From Methyloprofundus sp. (lineage in GTDB: Bacteria > Pseudomonadota > Gammaproteobacteria > Methylococcales > Methylomonadaceae), in the NCBI GenBank assembly GCA_014859465.1, contig JACUUF010000001.1, positions 1-64,000 on the forward strand: a stretch of 64,000 nucleotides of DNA. Direction: 5' to 3'. This document shows, one piece after another, positions 1-9,223 of this stretch (position 1 is the stretch's first letter; every line of letters begins with the position of its first letter). A program made the position numbers and the translations under genes. The notes under the pieces are model-generated. The model was given only the letters and a program-made list of their open reading frames with translations. It was not told the DNA's origin and made no database searches.

Positions 1-118
1 GGACTTCCATTGATACCTACGCTTCTGCTAGGTGTAAAATCCCCCGATGAAACATTCTGATAATTCCAAACCACCTCGTTTAAGCCTTGCTTCTGCCAGC
101 TACCGCCTTGGCAAGGCG
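1..118 (-). CDS. Partial alternative C-terminal cassette of a PilV-like shufflon (runs off the left edge)
   Basis: Reverse-strand reading gives APCQGGSWQKQGLNEVVWNYQNVSSGDFTPSRSVGINGS, beginning at an sfx-like repeat that encodes CQGGSW; parallel to the neighbouring cassette. Confidence 0.6.
96..114 (-). repeat. sfx-like shufflon recombination repeat, copy 1 (CCAGCTACCGCCTTGGCAA)
   Basis: 19-bp match (16/19) to the copy at 398-416, same orientation; minus-strand form TTGCCAAGGCGGTAGCTGG. Confidence 0.7.
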
Positions 119-417
119 CTAAAAACCGTTGACGCGACAAGTTCTGTATGAGTAATAGTCGCAGTAATCGTACCAATTATCATCATTAGTCCAACCACTC
201 TGGCAGTTAGTTTTATTTCTTGATGTAGAGATGGAATGAGTGTTTGCTGGACAGCTTGGATAAGCTGGGTACGCATTAGTGTAATAGCCAGCCCTGGCCG
301 TATTGACAAATGTTCTTTGAGTTTGACCATTAAAGGTCATCATGCCTAATAACTTCTCTTCACTGTCTACTATTCCAAAGTCCGCTGTGGAAGATTTCCA
401 ACTACCGGATTGGCAAA
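119..417 (-). CDS. Alternative C-terminal cassette of a PilV-like shufflon tip adhesin
   Basis: Reverse-strand frame VCQSGSWKSSTADFGIVDSEEKLLGMMTFNGQTQRTFVNTARAGYYTNAYPAYPSCPANTH...CRVNGF*, starting at an sfx-like repeat and directly followed by another repeat; next to an Rci-like recombinase. Confidence 0.65.
398..416 (-). repeat. sfx-like shufflon recombination repeat, copy 2 (CCAACTACCGGATTGGCAA)
   Basis: Minus-strand form TTGCCAATCCGGTAGTTGG, resembling the IncI R64 sfx core (GCCAATCCGG...TGG, from memory). Confidence 0.75.
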
Positions 418-438
418 CTAATCTAAAAAATAAGTGGC

Positions 439-1557
439 TTAATGCTGCATCGTCATAGGGTCAATTAAAATCCTTTCCCCTAGATGTTTAGTAAGGTAGC
501 TATCTGGAGCCGGTACAGACTGACTTAACCCTATTCTTCGCAAAACTTCGGTCGCAATAAAAGATTTAGCTTCGATTATGGCCTGGTGCTTGCCTCCTTT
601 TAAATTCGAAAGGGAGCATGATAAATCAGGCACTTCCACCTTCCAAGCGTTATCCTTAAATTTTGTAAGATATACTGGGTAGGGGTTAAAAACTTGCGCT
701 ACCGCTTGATGGGATTTCTTCTGCTGTTTTCCTAACTTTTTTACGATATTTGACGCACGTAAATGAGTGTACCTTCGAAGCATTGAGAGGCTCTTATGGC
801 CAGATATAGTGGCAGCGGAAACAATATCAAGCCCATGCACCTCAAACAAGCGGCTTATACCTTCGTGTCGAAGATCGTGGAACCTTAAGTTGGTTATACC
901 TAGTCTATTTATCATGGTTTTCCAAACGGTCTTGAGGCCGCAAGACTTGTAGGTAAATACAAATTCATTGTTATGCTGAAACTTTCGAAGCGTACTTACA
1001 GCCGTTTCAGTAAGAGGAACCTCCCGTGAAGAGCCATTCTTCGTCATGTGAAGCCTTACAATTCTTTTTTTAAGGTCAATGTCCGACCATTTCATGCCAA
1101 GAATTTCGCTCTGGCGCATGCATGTCTCAATCGCAATAAGAATAATAACCAGTAGTTCCGGGTTGGGGTATTTTCGAGCGTAATTAAATATCTGCTTCTC
1201 CTCTCTTGAGCTTAACCTTCTTTCACGAGCGGCGTTAGGTTTGGGTTTTCTCACCTTCTTGACAGGGTTTTCAATCTCAATACCCCATTCCAATATCGCG
1301 GTGTCGAAGATGTGTGACAGTAGGTTTAGCTCAGATAGCACGGTGCTTGAGGTAAGCAGGTTGCCGGTTTTTGGGTTTTTTGAGGCTAATCTACTATCTC
1401 TATAAGATGCAATGTGATGGCCTTTTATTGAGCTAATATCCATGCTAGATAGTATGCTTCGCTTGAGAACTGATAACTTGTGTACTTCGGTTTCGTAGCC
1501 TCTCTTTAGGATGCTGACTCTTGATTGGTATTCGTCTAAAGCCTGTTTAAATGTCAA
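439..1557 (-). CDS. rci: Rci-type shufflon-specific tyrosine recombinase
   Basis: 372 aa; tyrosine recombinase motifs HDLRHEGISRLFE, ISGHKSLSMLRRYTHLRA; N- and C-terminal regions (VFNPYPVYLTKF...) resemble R64 Rci; next to sfx-like repeats. Confidence 0.85.
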   Translation of the reverse strand: MTFKQALDEYQSRVSILKRGYETEVHKLSVLKRSILSSMDISSIKGHHIASYRDSRLASKNPKTGNLLTSSTVLSELNLLSHIFDTAILEWGIEIENPVKKVRKPKPNAARERRLSSREEKQIFNYARKYPNPELLVIILIAIETCMRQSEILGMKWSDIDLKKRIVRLHMTKNGSSREVPLTETAVSTLRKFQHNNEFVFTYKSCGLKTVWKTMINRLGITNLRFHDLRHEGISRLFEVHGLDIVSAATISGHKSLSMLRRYTHLRASNIVKKLGKQQKKSHQAVAQVFNPYPVYLTKFKDNAWKVEVPDLSCSLSNLKGGKHQAIIEAKSFIATEVLRRIGLSQSVPAPDSYLTKHLGERILIDPMTMQH

Positions 1558-1661
1558 TTTTATGACCTTGCTAAAATTTTAATATATGTTAAACGATATT
1601 ATAGGCTAGTTCCCATGATTTATTTTTGACTTGTATTTATTTTATCAGAAGGTTTATTAGA

Positions 1662-1676
1662 TACAGGGACCCTGTA
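1662..1676. promoter_or_regulatory. Perfect 7-bp inverted repeat TACAGGG-A-CCCTGTA, candidate operator
   Basis: Palindrome in the ~400-bp intergenic region between rci and the 1956 ORF. Confidence 0.3.
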
Positions 1677-1955
1677 CATACTTAAAAAGCACTAAATTCT
1701 AAATTATCAAATGATCGGCAACACCTTTTCAAATCAGGGATGCTATCCAAGTCTTTCCGTATAAAATTTATACACGAACAATCCTCACTCGTATTTTCTA
1801 GTATATATTCAAAAATTATTTAAATAATTTGTTTTAAATCAACACCTGGCCGAAAGTTATTTTTTTTATTGAAATCTACCTTCTTATCAGGGATAATTCT
1901 TTTGCATTTGGTTTGTTCGTATCGCAATAAAAAATAAGAATAGGATACTTTTTGA

Positions 1956-2225
1956 ATGAGTAAACATGATATTTCGTATCATCAAGGTTATGTTTGTGCT
2001 AAAAACAGAGATAGCCTGGTTAGTCTTGATGCCTTGAAGTCTTCAGGCATTAAGGGCTGGAAAAGTCTTGTTGATTCTGCGTATTTACCAGATTTAGGCC
2101 TTCAGTGTGTTAAAAAATTACTTGATGAAACCCCTGTTAAGCAGATCGGTAAGTCTAGACAGTCCTTCTTGTTTGGGGTTTTTCAGGCCAAGCTTGAGAA
2201 TAATGCTAGGGTTTTAGGTGCTTAG
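1956..2225 (+). CDS. Small protein of unknown function
   Basis: 89-aa ORF followed by a strong terminator-like hairpin. Confidence 0.6.
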   Translation: MSKHDISYHQGYVCAKNRDSLVSLDALKSSGIKGWKSLVDSAYLPDLGLQCVKKLLDETPVKQIGKSRQSFLFGVFQAKLENNARVLGA

Positions 2226-2230
2226 CCTTC

Positions 2231-2263
2231 AATAAAAGCAGGATTAATAACCCTGCTTTTATT
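2231..2263 (+). terminator. Rho-independent-like terminator
   Basis: AATAAAAGCAGG-attaataac-CCTGCTTTTATT, perfect 12-bp arms. Confidence 0.7.
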
Positions 2264-2321
2264 GACAAAAATTATATTTACTTTATATTGTATATTATTT
2301 GATAAATTTTGAGTAAATTTT

Positions 2322-3215
2322 ATGTTTCGATGGATTTTAAGTCCTGTTTTTTTGTTGATGTCTCTCTCCTCTTTTGCTTCAGTTGGTGATATTTTGAAGT
2401 CGGAAGAGGGTCGTGCAATTTATGAGCAAATTATCAGAGATCAATCGATGATGGAAGCACCTCTGACTGAGGAGGCGATTATAAGAATCATTACTGAGCA
2501 AATAGGTCTTGATCGTGCAGAGAAGATTCATCGAAAAGTTCAAACACAAAAGCGATCGCTTTTCATTTCTACAGCCACAACGAATCGCTCTGAAAGAGTA
2601 ATTGTGGCACCAGGTTACTCAACCAGTTTAATTTTTCTAGATTCGTCAGGCCATCCATTCGAAGTAACTGATTACATTATAGGTGCTCAAGAATCTTTTA
2701 ATATCATCCAGCCTCAAGCTAAACATATCTTGCTTGTTTCCCCTTCTGACTTCAGCTCTAGAAGTAACCTTCAAGTATTACTTAAAGGTGAGACCTCAAT
2801 GGTAACCTTGATACTAGATTCGGTTAATCTTCGGCCTAGCTCAAATGAGCTGGCTGACGAGGTGGTTGAGTTGGTTATGCCTACAAGATCGCCTGACACG
2901 CCAGGTGAGAATATTACTTCATCTTTGTCCAACCCTGAAAATGAATTAAACGGAACCTTGCTTTCTTTTTTAGATCGCGTTCCTCCTGAGGACGCTCGAC
3001 AGATAAATATATCCAATCCTGAGCCAGGTGAATTTGTTTGGCATTATCAGGGTAGATATTACTTTAGGACGAGAGAAGCGGTCTTTTTTCCGGTTTACTC
3101 CCGCGTTGTAAAAGGGCGAAGTGGTTTTTCGGTTTTTGAGATTTCGCCTAATCGATTGATTCGGGTTTTTAAGCAGTCTGGTGGAGAGAGAGTAATTGAG
3201 GTTAGCGATGATTAA
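2322..3215 (+). CDS. dotH: DotH/IcmK (TraN)-like type IVB secretion outer-membrane core protein
   Basis: Signal peptide, TrbG/DotH-like beta-rich protein; position immediately upstream of the DotG-like gene. Confidence 0.75.
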   Translation: MFRWILSPVFLLMSLSSFASVGDILKSEEGRAIYEQIIRDQSMMEAPLTEEAIIRIITEQIGLDRAEKIHRKVQTQKRSLFISTATTNRSERVIVAPGYSTSLIFLDSSGHPFEVTDYIIGAQESFNIIQPQAKHILLVSPSDFSSRSNLQVLLKGETSMVTLILDSVNLRPSSNELADEVVELVMPTRSPDTPGENITSSLSNPENELNGTLLSFLDRVPPEDARQINISNPEPGEFVWHYQGRYYFRTREAVFFPVYSRVVKGRSGFSVFEISPNRLIRVFKQSGGERVIEVSDD

Positions 3216-6200
3216 AAAAATTGATTTTAAAAACCCGAAGAATAAAAGAATTGCTCTGCTTTCCATCTTTTTTGTTGTTATTCCACTGGTTTTGTTTTTA
3301 TTGTTTTTTGGATATAGCAGTTCTGAAAAACTAACACCAGGATCTTCTGCGGCTGCATTAGGGTCTGAGAGAAATTTCAGTCCAAACCGAATTAATGATG
3401 AAGCTTCTGAACTCTATGTTGAGAACTTTACCCAGAATGAATTAAACAGAGCAAAAGAGTCTGAAGCGAGTGGTGTGAGCTATATTCCGCCAGTGATACC
3501 TGATGCCAGGGTACGAAAAGAAATTGGTGCTGTTGGTTTACCCTGTGCACCTGATGGGTTAGTTGGTGAGACTGAGTCTGGATCAAGGATTGTATGTGTA
3601 AATGGTACATGGGCTAACCAGCAGATTATTGATGACCTTTGTTCAAGCTTAGGCGGCGCTATTGGCTTGGGTGGCGTTTGCTCGCCCCCAGGATCAGTTA
3701 CCAAAGATACGCTTGGCAATGAAATCGTGTGTTCAGTAGATGGTTTATGGATGTCGCCGGGCAAGGCTGGTTCAAACTGTTTTCCTAATGGAGCCAAATC
3801 ATTCGATGGCAAAGGCAGTCCTTTGATTTGCAAAGATGGAAAGATGACTCATGCAAATAAAATTGGTTCGGATTGCAGTCCTGTAGGTTCTGTTTCTTTT
3901 GCGCCTGATGGTCCAGAGATTGTTTGCTCAAAAGATGGCTGGTCCAGTCCGGTTTCAAAAGGAGGGGACTGCTTACCTGTTGGTTCGGTTTCTTATGATA
4001 ACCAGGGTAATCCAATGGTTTGCTCTAAAGATGGCTGGGCTAAAGCGGATGTTCAAGGTGGTCGATGTGATCCAGAAGGATCTAAGTCTTATAACCAGTC
4101 CGGTGACCAGATGATCTGTAAAGATGGCCGATGGTCTCAGATGGTTGTTGATGGGGCATCCTGCAACCCTATTAGGTCAACATCTTTTGATGCGAACGGT
4201 GAACCTAAAGTTTGCTCAAAAGATGGCTGGGCATCCCCTAGTGAAAAAGGGAGTGCTTGCTCACCTGTTGGTTCCGTTTCTTACGATAACAAGGGTAATC
4301 CTTTAATTTGTTCAAAAGATGGCTGGGCCGATGCTCAAAAAGCCGGTGGAGCCTGCTCGCCTGCTGGCTCGGTTTCTTATGATGATCAGGGTAATGCTTT
4401 GACCTGCTCAAAAGACGGTTGGGCTAAATCAGCTTCAAAAGGAAGTGCTTGCTCGCCTGTTGGTTCTACTGGGCTAGATAGAAATGGGCAGCCAATGGTT
4501 TGCTCAAAAGATGGTTGGGCATCACCGAGTGAGAAAGGGAGTGCTTGCTCACCTGTTGGCTCCGTTTCTTACGATAACAAGGGTAATCCTTTAATTTGCT
4601 CAAAAGATGGCTGGGCCGATGCTCAAAAAGCCGGTGGAGCCTGCTCGCCTGTTGGATCGGTTTCTTATGATACGCAAGGTAGTCCATTAACTTGCTCAAA
4701 AGATGGCTGGGCGAAGGCGTCTGAATTAGGTGAGTCGTGTTCATCTGAGGGTTCTGTTGCTTTTGATAAATCAGGTAATGCCATGATTTGTAAGAACGGT
4801 AAGTTTGTTGAGGGTGATCGTAATGGTGGAGCTTGTTCACCAAGTGGTTCTACAAGCGTTTCAAGTTCGGGTGAAAAGATGACTTGCAAGAATGGGCGCT
4901 GGTTTACTCAAAATGAGGAGGGTGGTAAATGCTCTCCTGATGGCGTAACAAGTGTTGATGGTTCTGGTCTTCCTATGACCTGTAGAAACGGTAAGTGGAT
5001 GGCATCAAGAGCCCCAGGTAAAGAATGCTCCCCTAATGGCTCGGTAAGTGTGAGTAATAATGGTGAAAAGATGGTGTGTCGATCTGGAAAATGGACGGTA
5101 CGCGCTTCTGAATCAGAAAAATGCTCTCCTAATGGCTCGGTTGGTATTGACACGAGAGGCAATACACTTCTTTGTAAGAATGGTGAGTGGCATGCGACCC
5201 GAGGCGAGGAGGGGAGTCCTTGTCGGCCAGACGGGGTAGAAGCGGTAACAAAAACCGGTGATGTCGTGACCTGTGTGAGTGGCCGGTTTAGAAAAGTAAT
5301 TAGTGAGATTGGAAATCCCTGCTCTCAAGAAGGGTTGGCTGGAAAGAATACTCAGGGTGAAGCGATTGTTTGTCAAGATGGTAACTGGACTGAGGATAGC
5401 AAGGTTAAAGGTAAGCCATGTGAGAACGAAGGTGAAGTAGGCTATGACAGTCGTGGTAATGAGATTGTCTGTCATGAAAAAACCTGGGCTGATTCTCAAG
5501 CTGTAAAAGACGGTAGTGCTGGTAATGGACCTGAATTTGGTTATTCAGATCGGTCTCGCAAACCTTTTAGATTTAAAGAAGGGGAGCAAGAAGTCCTTCA
5601 AGCTGCCATGCTTGAACATAGAAGAAAAGTTATTAATAGTTATCGATCTAACACTTCAACGTTGGCAACTCATGTTTCAATTAATTTGAAAGAAGGCTTG
5701 GAGGGTGAGACTGGTACTCCTCGAATGGGGTCAAATCGTATAGATCAGACAGACCCCAGTATAACTATCAATGATGGGGCAGTTAACTCTAAGGGGCTTG
5801 GACAGGGTAGCTTCATGGATATCCTTGGGATTAAACCAGGGGATATAAAGATGGCTGTATCCTCTATTGCAGCAAATACGGATGTTTCTGAACACATAGT
5901 GGTTGAATTAATCTCTCAAGACTCTCGAAATTGGAAATTAATCGGAGGGCTTGAGAGAAGGGAGAAGTATATTGTAATGGAGTTTAATCGAGCAATAGAT
6001 CAAGAGGGAAATAGCTACCCGATATCTGCTCTTGCGGTTGATCGATCAACAACGCTTCCCGGTGTTCGGAGTGGTGTTGATACTCACTTCTTTTCAAGGT
6101 GGGGAGCGGTCATTGCTTCATCATTTATTCAAGGTTTGGGTGAAGGCTTAATGAATAGTGGAACAACTGTTACATCGAATGCGACCACCGGTGTTATTTC

Positions 6201-6363
6201 ATCTCGACCTGTTTTTGACACACAAGAGCAGGCTATAATTGCAGCGGCGAAAGTTGCTGAAACCGCAGGCCCTTTGATTTTAGAAAATTTTGGCCGAGCG
6301 CCTACTATCACTTTGGATCGCGGAGAAGTGATAGGCATTCTATTCTTGGAGACGAATATCTAA
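3208..6363 (+). CDS. dotG: DotG/IcmE (TraO)-like core protein with ~20 Cys-containing 32-aa repeats
   Basis: N-terminal TM, long repeat region (GSxCSPvGSVSYDnkGNPliCSKDGWA...), TrbI/DotG-like C-terminus; ATG at 3208 overlaps the dotH stop. Confidence 0.8.
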   Translation: MIKKIDFKNPKNKRIALLSIFFVVIPLVLFLLFFGYSSSEKLTPGSSAAALGSERNFSPNRINDEASELYVENFTQNELNRAKESEASGVSYIPPVIPDARVRKEIGAVGLPCAPDGLVGETESGSRIVCVNGTWANQQIIDDLCSSLGGAIGLGGVCSPPGSVTKDTLGNEIVCSVDGLWMSPGKAGSNCFPNGAKSFDGKGSPLICKDGKMTHANKIGSDCSPVGSVSFAPDGPEIVCSKDGWSSPVSKGGDCLPVGSVSYDNQGNPMVCSKDGWAKADVQGGRCDPEGSKSYNQSGDQMICKDGRWSQMVVDGASCNPIRSTSFDANGEPKVCSKDGWASPSEKGSACSPVGSVSYDNKGNPLICSKDGWADAQKAGGACSPAGSVSYDDQGNALTCSKDGWAKSASKGSACSPVGSTGLDRNGQPMVCSKDGWASPSEKGSACSPVGSVSYDNKGNPLICSKDGWADAQKAGGACSPVGSVSYDTQGSPLTCSKDGWAKASELGESCSSEGSVAFDKSGNAMICKNGKFVEGDRNGGACSPSGSTSVSSSGEKMTCKNGRWFTQNEEGGKCSPDGVTSVDGSGLPMTCRNGKWMASRAPGKECSPNGSVSVSNNGEKMVCRSGKWTVRASESEKCSPNGSVGIDTRGNTLLCKNGEWHATRGEEGSPCRPDGVEAVTKTGDVVTCVSGRFRKVISEIGNPCSQEGLAGKNTQGEAIVCQDGNWTEDSKVKGKPCENEGEVGYDSRGNEIVCHEKTWADSQAVKDGSAGNGPEFGYSDRSRKPFRFKEGEQEVLQAAMLEHRRKVINSYRSNTSTLATHVSINLKEGLEGETGTPRMGSNRIDQTDPSITINDGAVNSKGLGQGSFMDILGIKPGDIKMAVSSIAANTDVSEHIVVELISQDSRNWKLIGGLERREKYIVMEFNRAIDQEGNSYPISALAVDRSTTLPGVRSGVDTHFFSRWGAVIASSFIQGLGEGLMNSGTTVTSNATTGVISSRPVFDTQEQAIIAAAKVAETAGPLILENFGRAPTITLDRGEVIGILFLETNI

Positions 6364-8159
6364 TGAGCAACCAAAGTAATGTCTATACCTCGGCGGCTGA
6401 TAATATTCTAATGGGCGAATTGAGTCGAGATGATGAAGTTATTGGCGGAGTGGTTGATGACATCCCTAGTGATGATTTTGAAGGCTTAGTTTTATCTGAA
6501 GAGAATACTGCTCCGGATGAGAGTGAAGAATTTGTCAAGGCTGATAATAAGAATGACGACTTTGATATTGATTTTGACTTTAGCTCAGTAAGTGTTAATG
6601 AGGATGAAAAACCTGTTGATATCGAAGCTGAATTTAGTGAGAAGTCTGAGAGTGATAAACCGGCTGAAGATTTAAAGGATTCATCTTCAGAATTGAAAGA
6701 AATTGATACTGAAGAAAATTTTGATACGGCTGCGATTGACGGCTTAAGTACTGCTAAACCGGAAGATTCTAATGAAGATTTAATTCATAACTCTTTTGAT
6801 AATCCAGTAGTTGATAGCAAGGTTGAAATCGTTGAAATTGACGAAGAAGATGATGGATTGGATTTATCACTTGATAGCTATGAAGTTAACACAGAAGAAG
6901 AAGCTCCATCATACATTGATAGATCTCAAATTCCAGATCCGTCAGAGATGCTAGGTGGTAAAAAAGGTGTGCCTATCTCTCAGTTAAAAAGAAGTGAGAC
7001 ATCTAAGTCTAGTAAAGATTTAGATTCGGATGATGATCTGAATGAAGAAGTTGAAGAGTCGATAAATCAAGGTCAGGATTGGGAGGAAAGAGCGGTTAAT
7101 GAGGATGTCGCCAAGGTTGAAGAGGAAAAGTCTTCGACTCAAAATAACCATGACTCTGGTAATGCTTCTTTTGAAGAATCTAATGGTTCTGCGCAGTCAG
7201 TCAAGCCTCGCAAGCTCAAAATAGGCATGAAGAAAGTCTTTATTTATGGGGTGGCTGGTTTTTTTGTTTTAGCAACGACTATAAATGTTGTTACAGGTCT
7301 TCTTTCTGGCGAGGACCCGACCAATGGCAATGCTTCAGTGGATTTATTGTCTCAGGGTGGGTTTTATTCTCAGCCGGTTGTTCCAATGAATGCAGGTGAA
7401 TTTAGCTCCAATCAACCTGTTAAAGGATCGACGGGTCAATTGGGTGCGAATCCAATTAATACTAACCCTGTTAAGGCAACTGGCTCAAACAATGAATCAA
7501 TGGCTAGGGATTCACAGGCGCAAAAGCTCGATGTCAATAAGGATGTGGAAGTGGTTAAACCTGTTGATCCGATCGAGCCTGAGAAAAATGTGGAGCCCCA
7601 GCTTAATGAGGGCAAGGTGCTGAACTTAGTTGAAAGCAAGGTTCTTCAAGCGACAAAAGATTACAACTCAAGTATGAGTCAAACTTTCTCCAAGATTAAT
7701 GCTGAGCTTTCAGGATATGATCAACGAATCAAAATATTAGGTGCGAGCGTTGAAAAGTTGACCAATGATCTTTATGAGAAAAATAAAGTCATTGAAGAGC
7801 AAGCTAAAACGATTGCTAAGCTTTCTCAGGAGACCGAAGTATTTAGAAAGGCGAATATTGATAATTTGGCAACAAAAGCCGATCTTAACCGTGTGATCTG
7901 GCGCTATGGTCAGGTAAAAGATTCTGTTGGTTTATTGGAGAAAAAAGTTAATTCAGCACTCGCAGAAGTGGCTAAAAAGCCAATATTTAATGATTGGGTT
8001 GTGACCGGATTAACTGAGCATACCGTTCTTTTGAGGCGTGGAAACGAATATAAAACGGTTCGAGAAGGCCAGGAAATCAATGGCGTAAAGGTTATATCGG
8101 TCAATCCTGGGTCAGGTGTGATTAAAACCAATCTTGGTGAGGTGATCTATGAAGGCTGA
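6363..8159 (+). CDS. dotF: DotF/IcmG (TraP)-like inner-membrane protein
   Basis: Acidic N-terminus, single TM (VFIYGVAGFFVLATTINVV), coiled coil, small C-terminal beta domain; syntenic position. Confidence 0.65.
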   Translation: MSNQSNVYTSAADNILMGELSRDDEVIGGVVDDIPSDDFEGLVLSEENTAPDESEEFVKADNKNDDFDIDFDFSSVSVNEDEKPVDIEAEFSEKSESDKPAEDLKDSSSELKEIDTEENFDTAAIDGLSTAKPEDSNEDLIHNSFDNPVVDSKVEIVEIDEEDDGLDLSLDSYEVNTEEEAPSYIDRSQIPDPSEMLGGKKGVPISQLKRSETSKSSKDLDSDDDLNEEVEESINQGQDWEERAVNEDVAKVEEEKSSTQNNHDSGNASFEESNGSAQSVKPRKLKIGMKKVFIYGVAGFFVLATTINVVTGLLSGEDPTNGNASVDLLSQGGFYSQPVVPMNAGEFSSNQPVKGSTGQLGANPINTNPVKATGSNNESMARDSQAQKLDVNKDVEVVKPVDPIEPEKNVEPQLNEGKVLNLVESKVLQATKDYNSSMSQTFSKINAELSGYDQRIKILGASVEKLTNDLYEKNKVIEEQAKTIAKLSQETEVFRKANIDNLATKADLNRVIWRYGQVKDSVGLLEKKVNSALAEVAKKPIFNDWVVTGLTEHTVLLRRGNEYKTVREGQEINGVKVISVNPGSGVIKTNLGEVIYEG

Positions 8160-8832
8160 TCTTTATAGTCTTTATTTTGAAAAGACATGGGGTTTTGCTT
8201 TTTTAATCGTTCTTTTCTTTTTGCTTTTCTCACCGGTAGGTTTGGCGGGGGAAGGTGATTATGAAGCGATGGCGTCTCAACTTCAGTCTCAAATATTTGG
8301 AACTGGCAGCATTGATCAAACGAGTATTTATTCATTAGTAGTTAAGACCGTTGCGGCTTTGATGGGGATTGTTTTTATAGTAATAGGCTTGAGAATGGCT
8401 GTCTCACAGAAATCAAGAGAGGCACCAGGTCAGGTAATAGCAACCTTAATAGCTGGCGTTATGTTTATTAACTTTGCCCTAATAACGGATGTTTTATCAG
8501 CAAGTATTTTTGGCTCTTATAGTCAAAATCTGTATCACAATCCTTTAGATGTCGCTGTTGATTCTTCGCTTGATGCGGGAATCCAGGCTTATGTGAAATT
8601 GGCTATTGGTATTGTTGTTTTTTCAGGGGCGTTGGCCGTAATGAAGGGCACACATCTTTTGTCTAAACTGGGATCTGGCCAGCAAGATGTAAATATGGGT
8701 GTAGTTGCGTCCTTTTTAGTATCAGGAACAATAATGATAAACCTTGTTGTATTTGTTAAAATACTCAACAATAGTATAGGAGGGAATGTTCAAGCTATCT
8801 CAAATATTGCTAAACTCATTGGTGCAAATTAG
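8149..8832 (+). CDS. dotE: DotE/IcmC (TraQ)-like membrane protein
   Basis: 227 aa, multiple TM segments, position between dotF and dotP homologues. Confidence 0.65.
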   Translation: MKADLYSLYFEKTWGFAFLIVLFFLLFSPVGLAGEGDYEAMASQLQSQIFGTGSIDQTSIYSLVVKTVAALMGIVFIVIGLRMAVSQKSREAPGQVIATLIAGVMFINFALITDVLSASIFGSYSQNLYHNPLDVAVDSSLDAGIQAYVKLAIGIVVFSGALAVMKGTHLLSKLGSGQQDVNMGVVASFLVSGTIMINLVVFVKILNNSIGGNVQAISNIAKLIGAN

Positions 8833-8866
8833 GTTACTATATGCTATATAAAATGGAGTGAATGAA

Positions 8867-9220
8867 ATGAAAAAAGTTTTAGGTTATTTTTTATCAGGGT
8901 CTGGATTGCTGGCTTTAGCTTTGCTGTTTCCTCAACTGGCTGTGGCTGGTGCTGTTCCGGATGCAAATGCCGTGGCGACAACTGTAACGACTCAAGCAAA
9001 GGGTATTGGGGCGTTGATTGTTGTTATTGCAGGATTGATTGGCCTTGTTTTTGTTGTTGTCGGCCTTGTCAAGTGGAGTACTGGTGGGCAAAGACAGGAA
9101 GGGATCGGCGGACCTGTTAAGTTTATTCTTTTTGGTGTCTTACTGATGTCTCCTTATTTGATCTCAGAAATTCTTACTAAGTCAACTGTTGGAGATACTG
9201 CTCAAATGCAGAAGTTTTAA
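8867..9220 (+). CDS. dotP: DotP/IcmD (TraR)-like membrane protein
   Basis: ~117 aa, signal/TM segments; syntenic position. GTG at 8858 is an alternative start. Confidence 0.65.
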   Translation: MKKVLGYFLSGSGLLALALLFPQLAVAGAVPDANAVATTVTTQAKGIGALIVVIAGLIGLVFVVVGLVKWSTGGQRQEGIGGPVKFILFGVLLMSPYLISEILTKSTVGDTAQMQKF

Positions 9221-9223
9221 ATT

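Noticed and set aside
4466-5499. Minus-strand ORFs (60-128 aa) opposite dotG
   Set aside because: They are mirror reading frames produced by the repetitive coding strand; no independent start signals or plausible products.
3540-5510. DotG DNA repeats as a CRISPR-like array or as extra sfx recombination sites
   Set aside because: The repeats are in-frame coding units with continuous protein periodicity of 32 aa. They share only the TGC...GG...TGG codon skeleton with sfx and lack its GCCAA..CGGT core.
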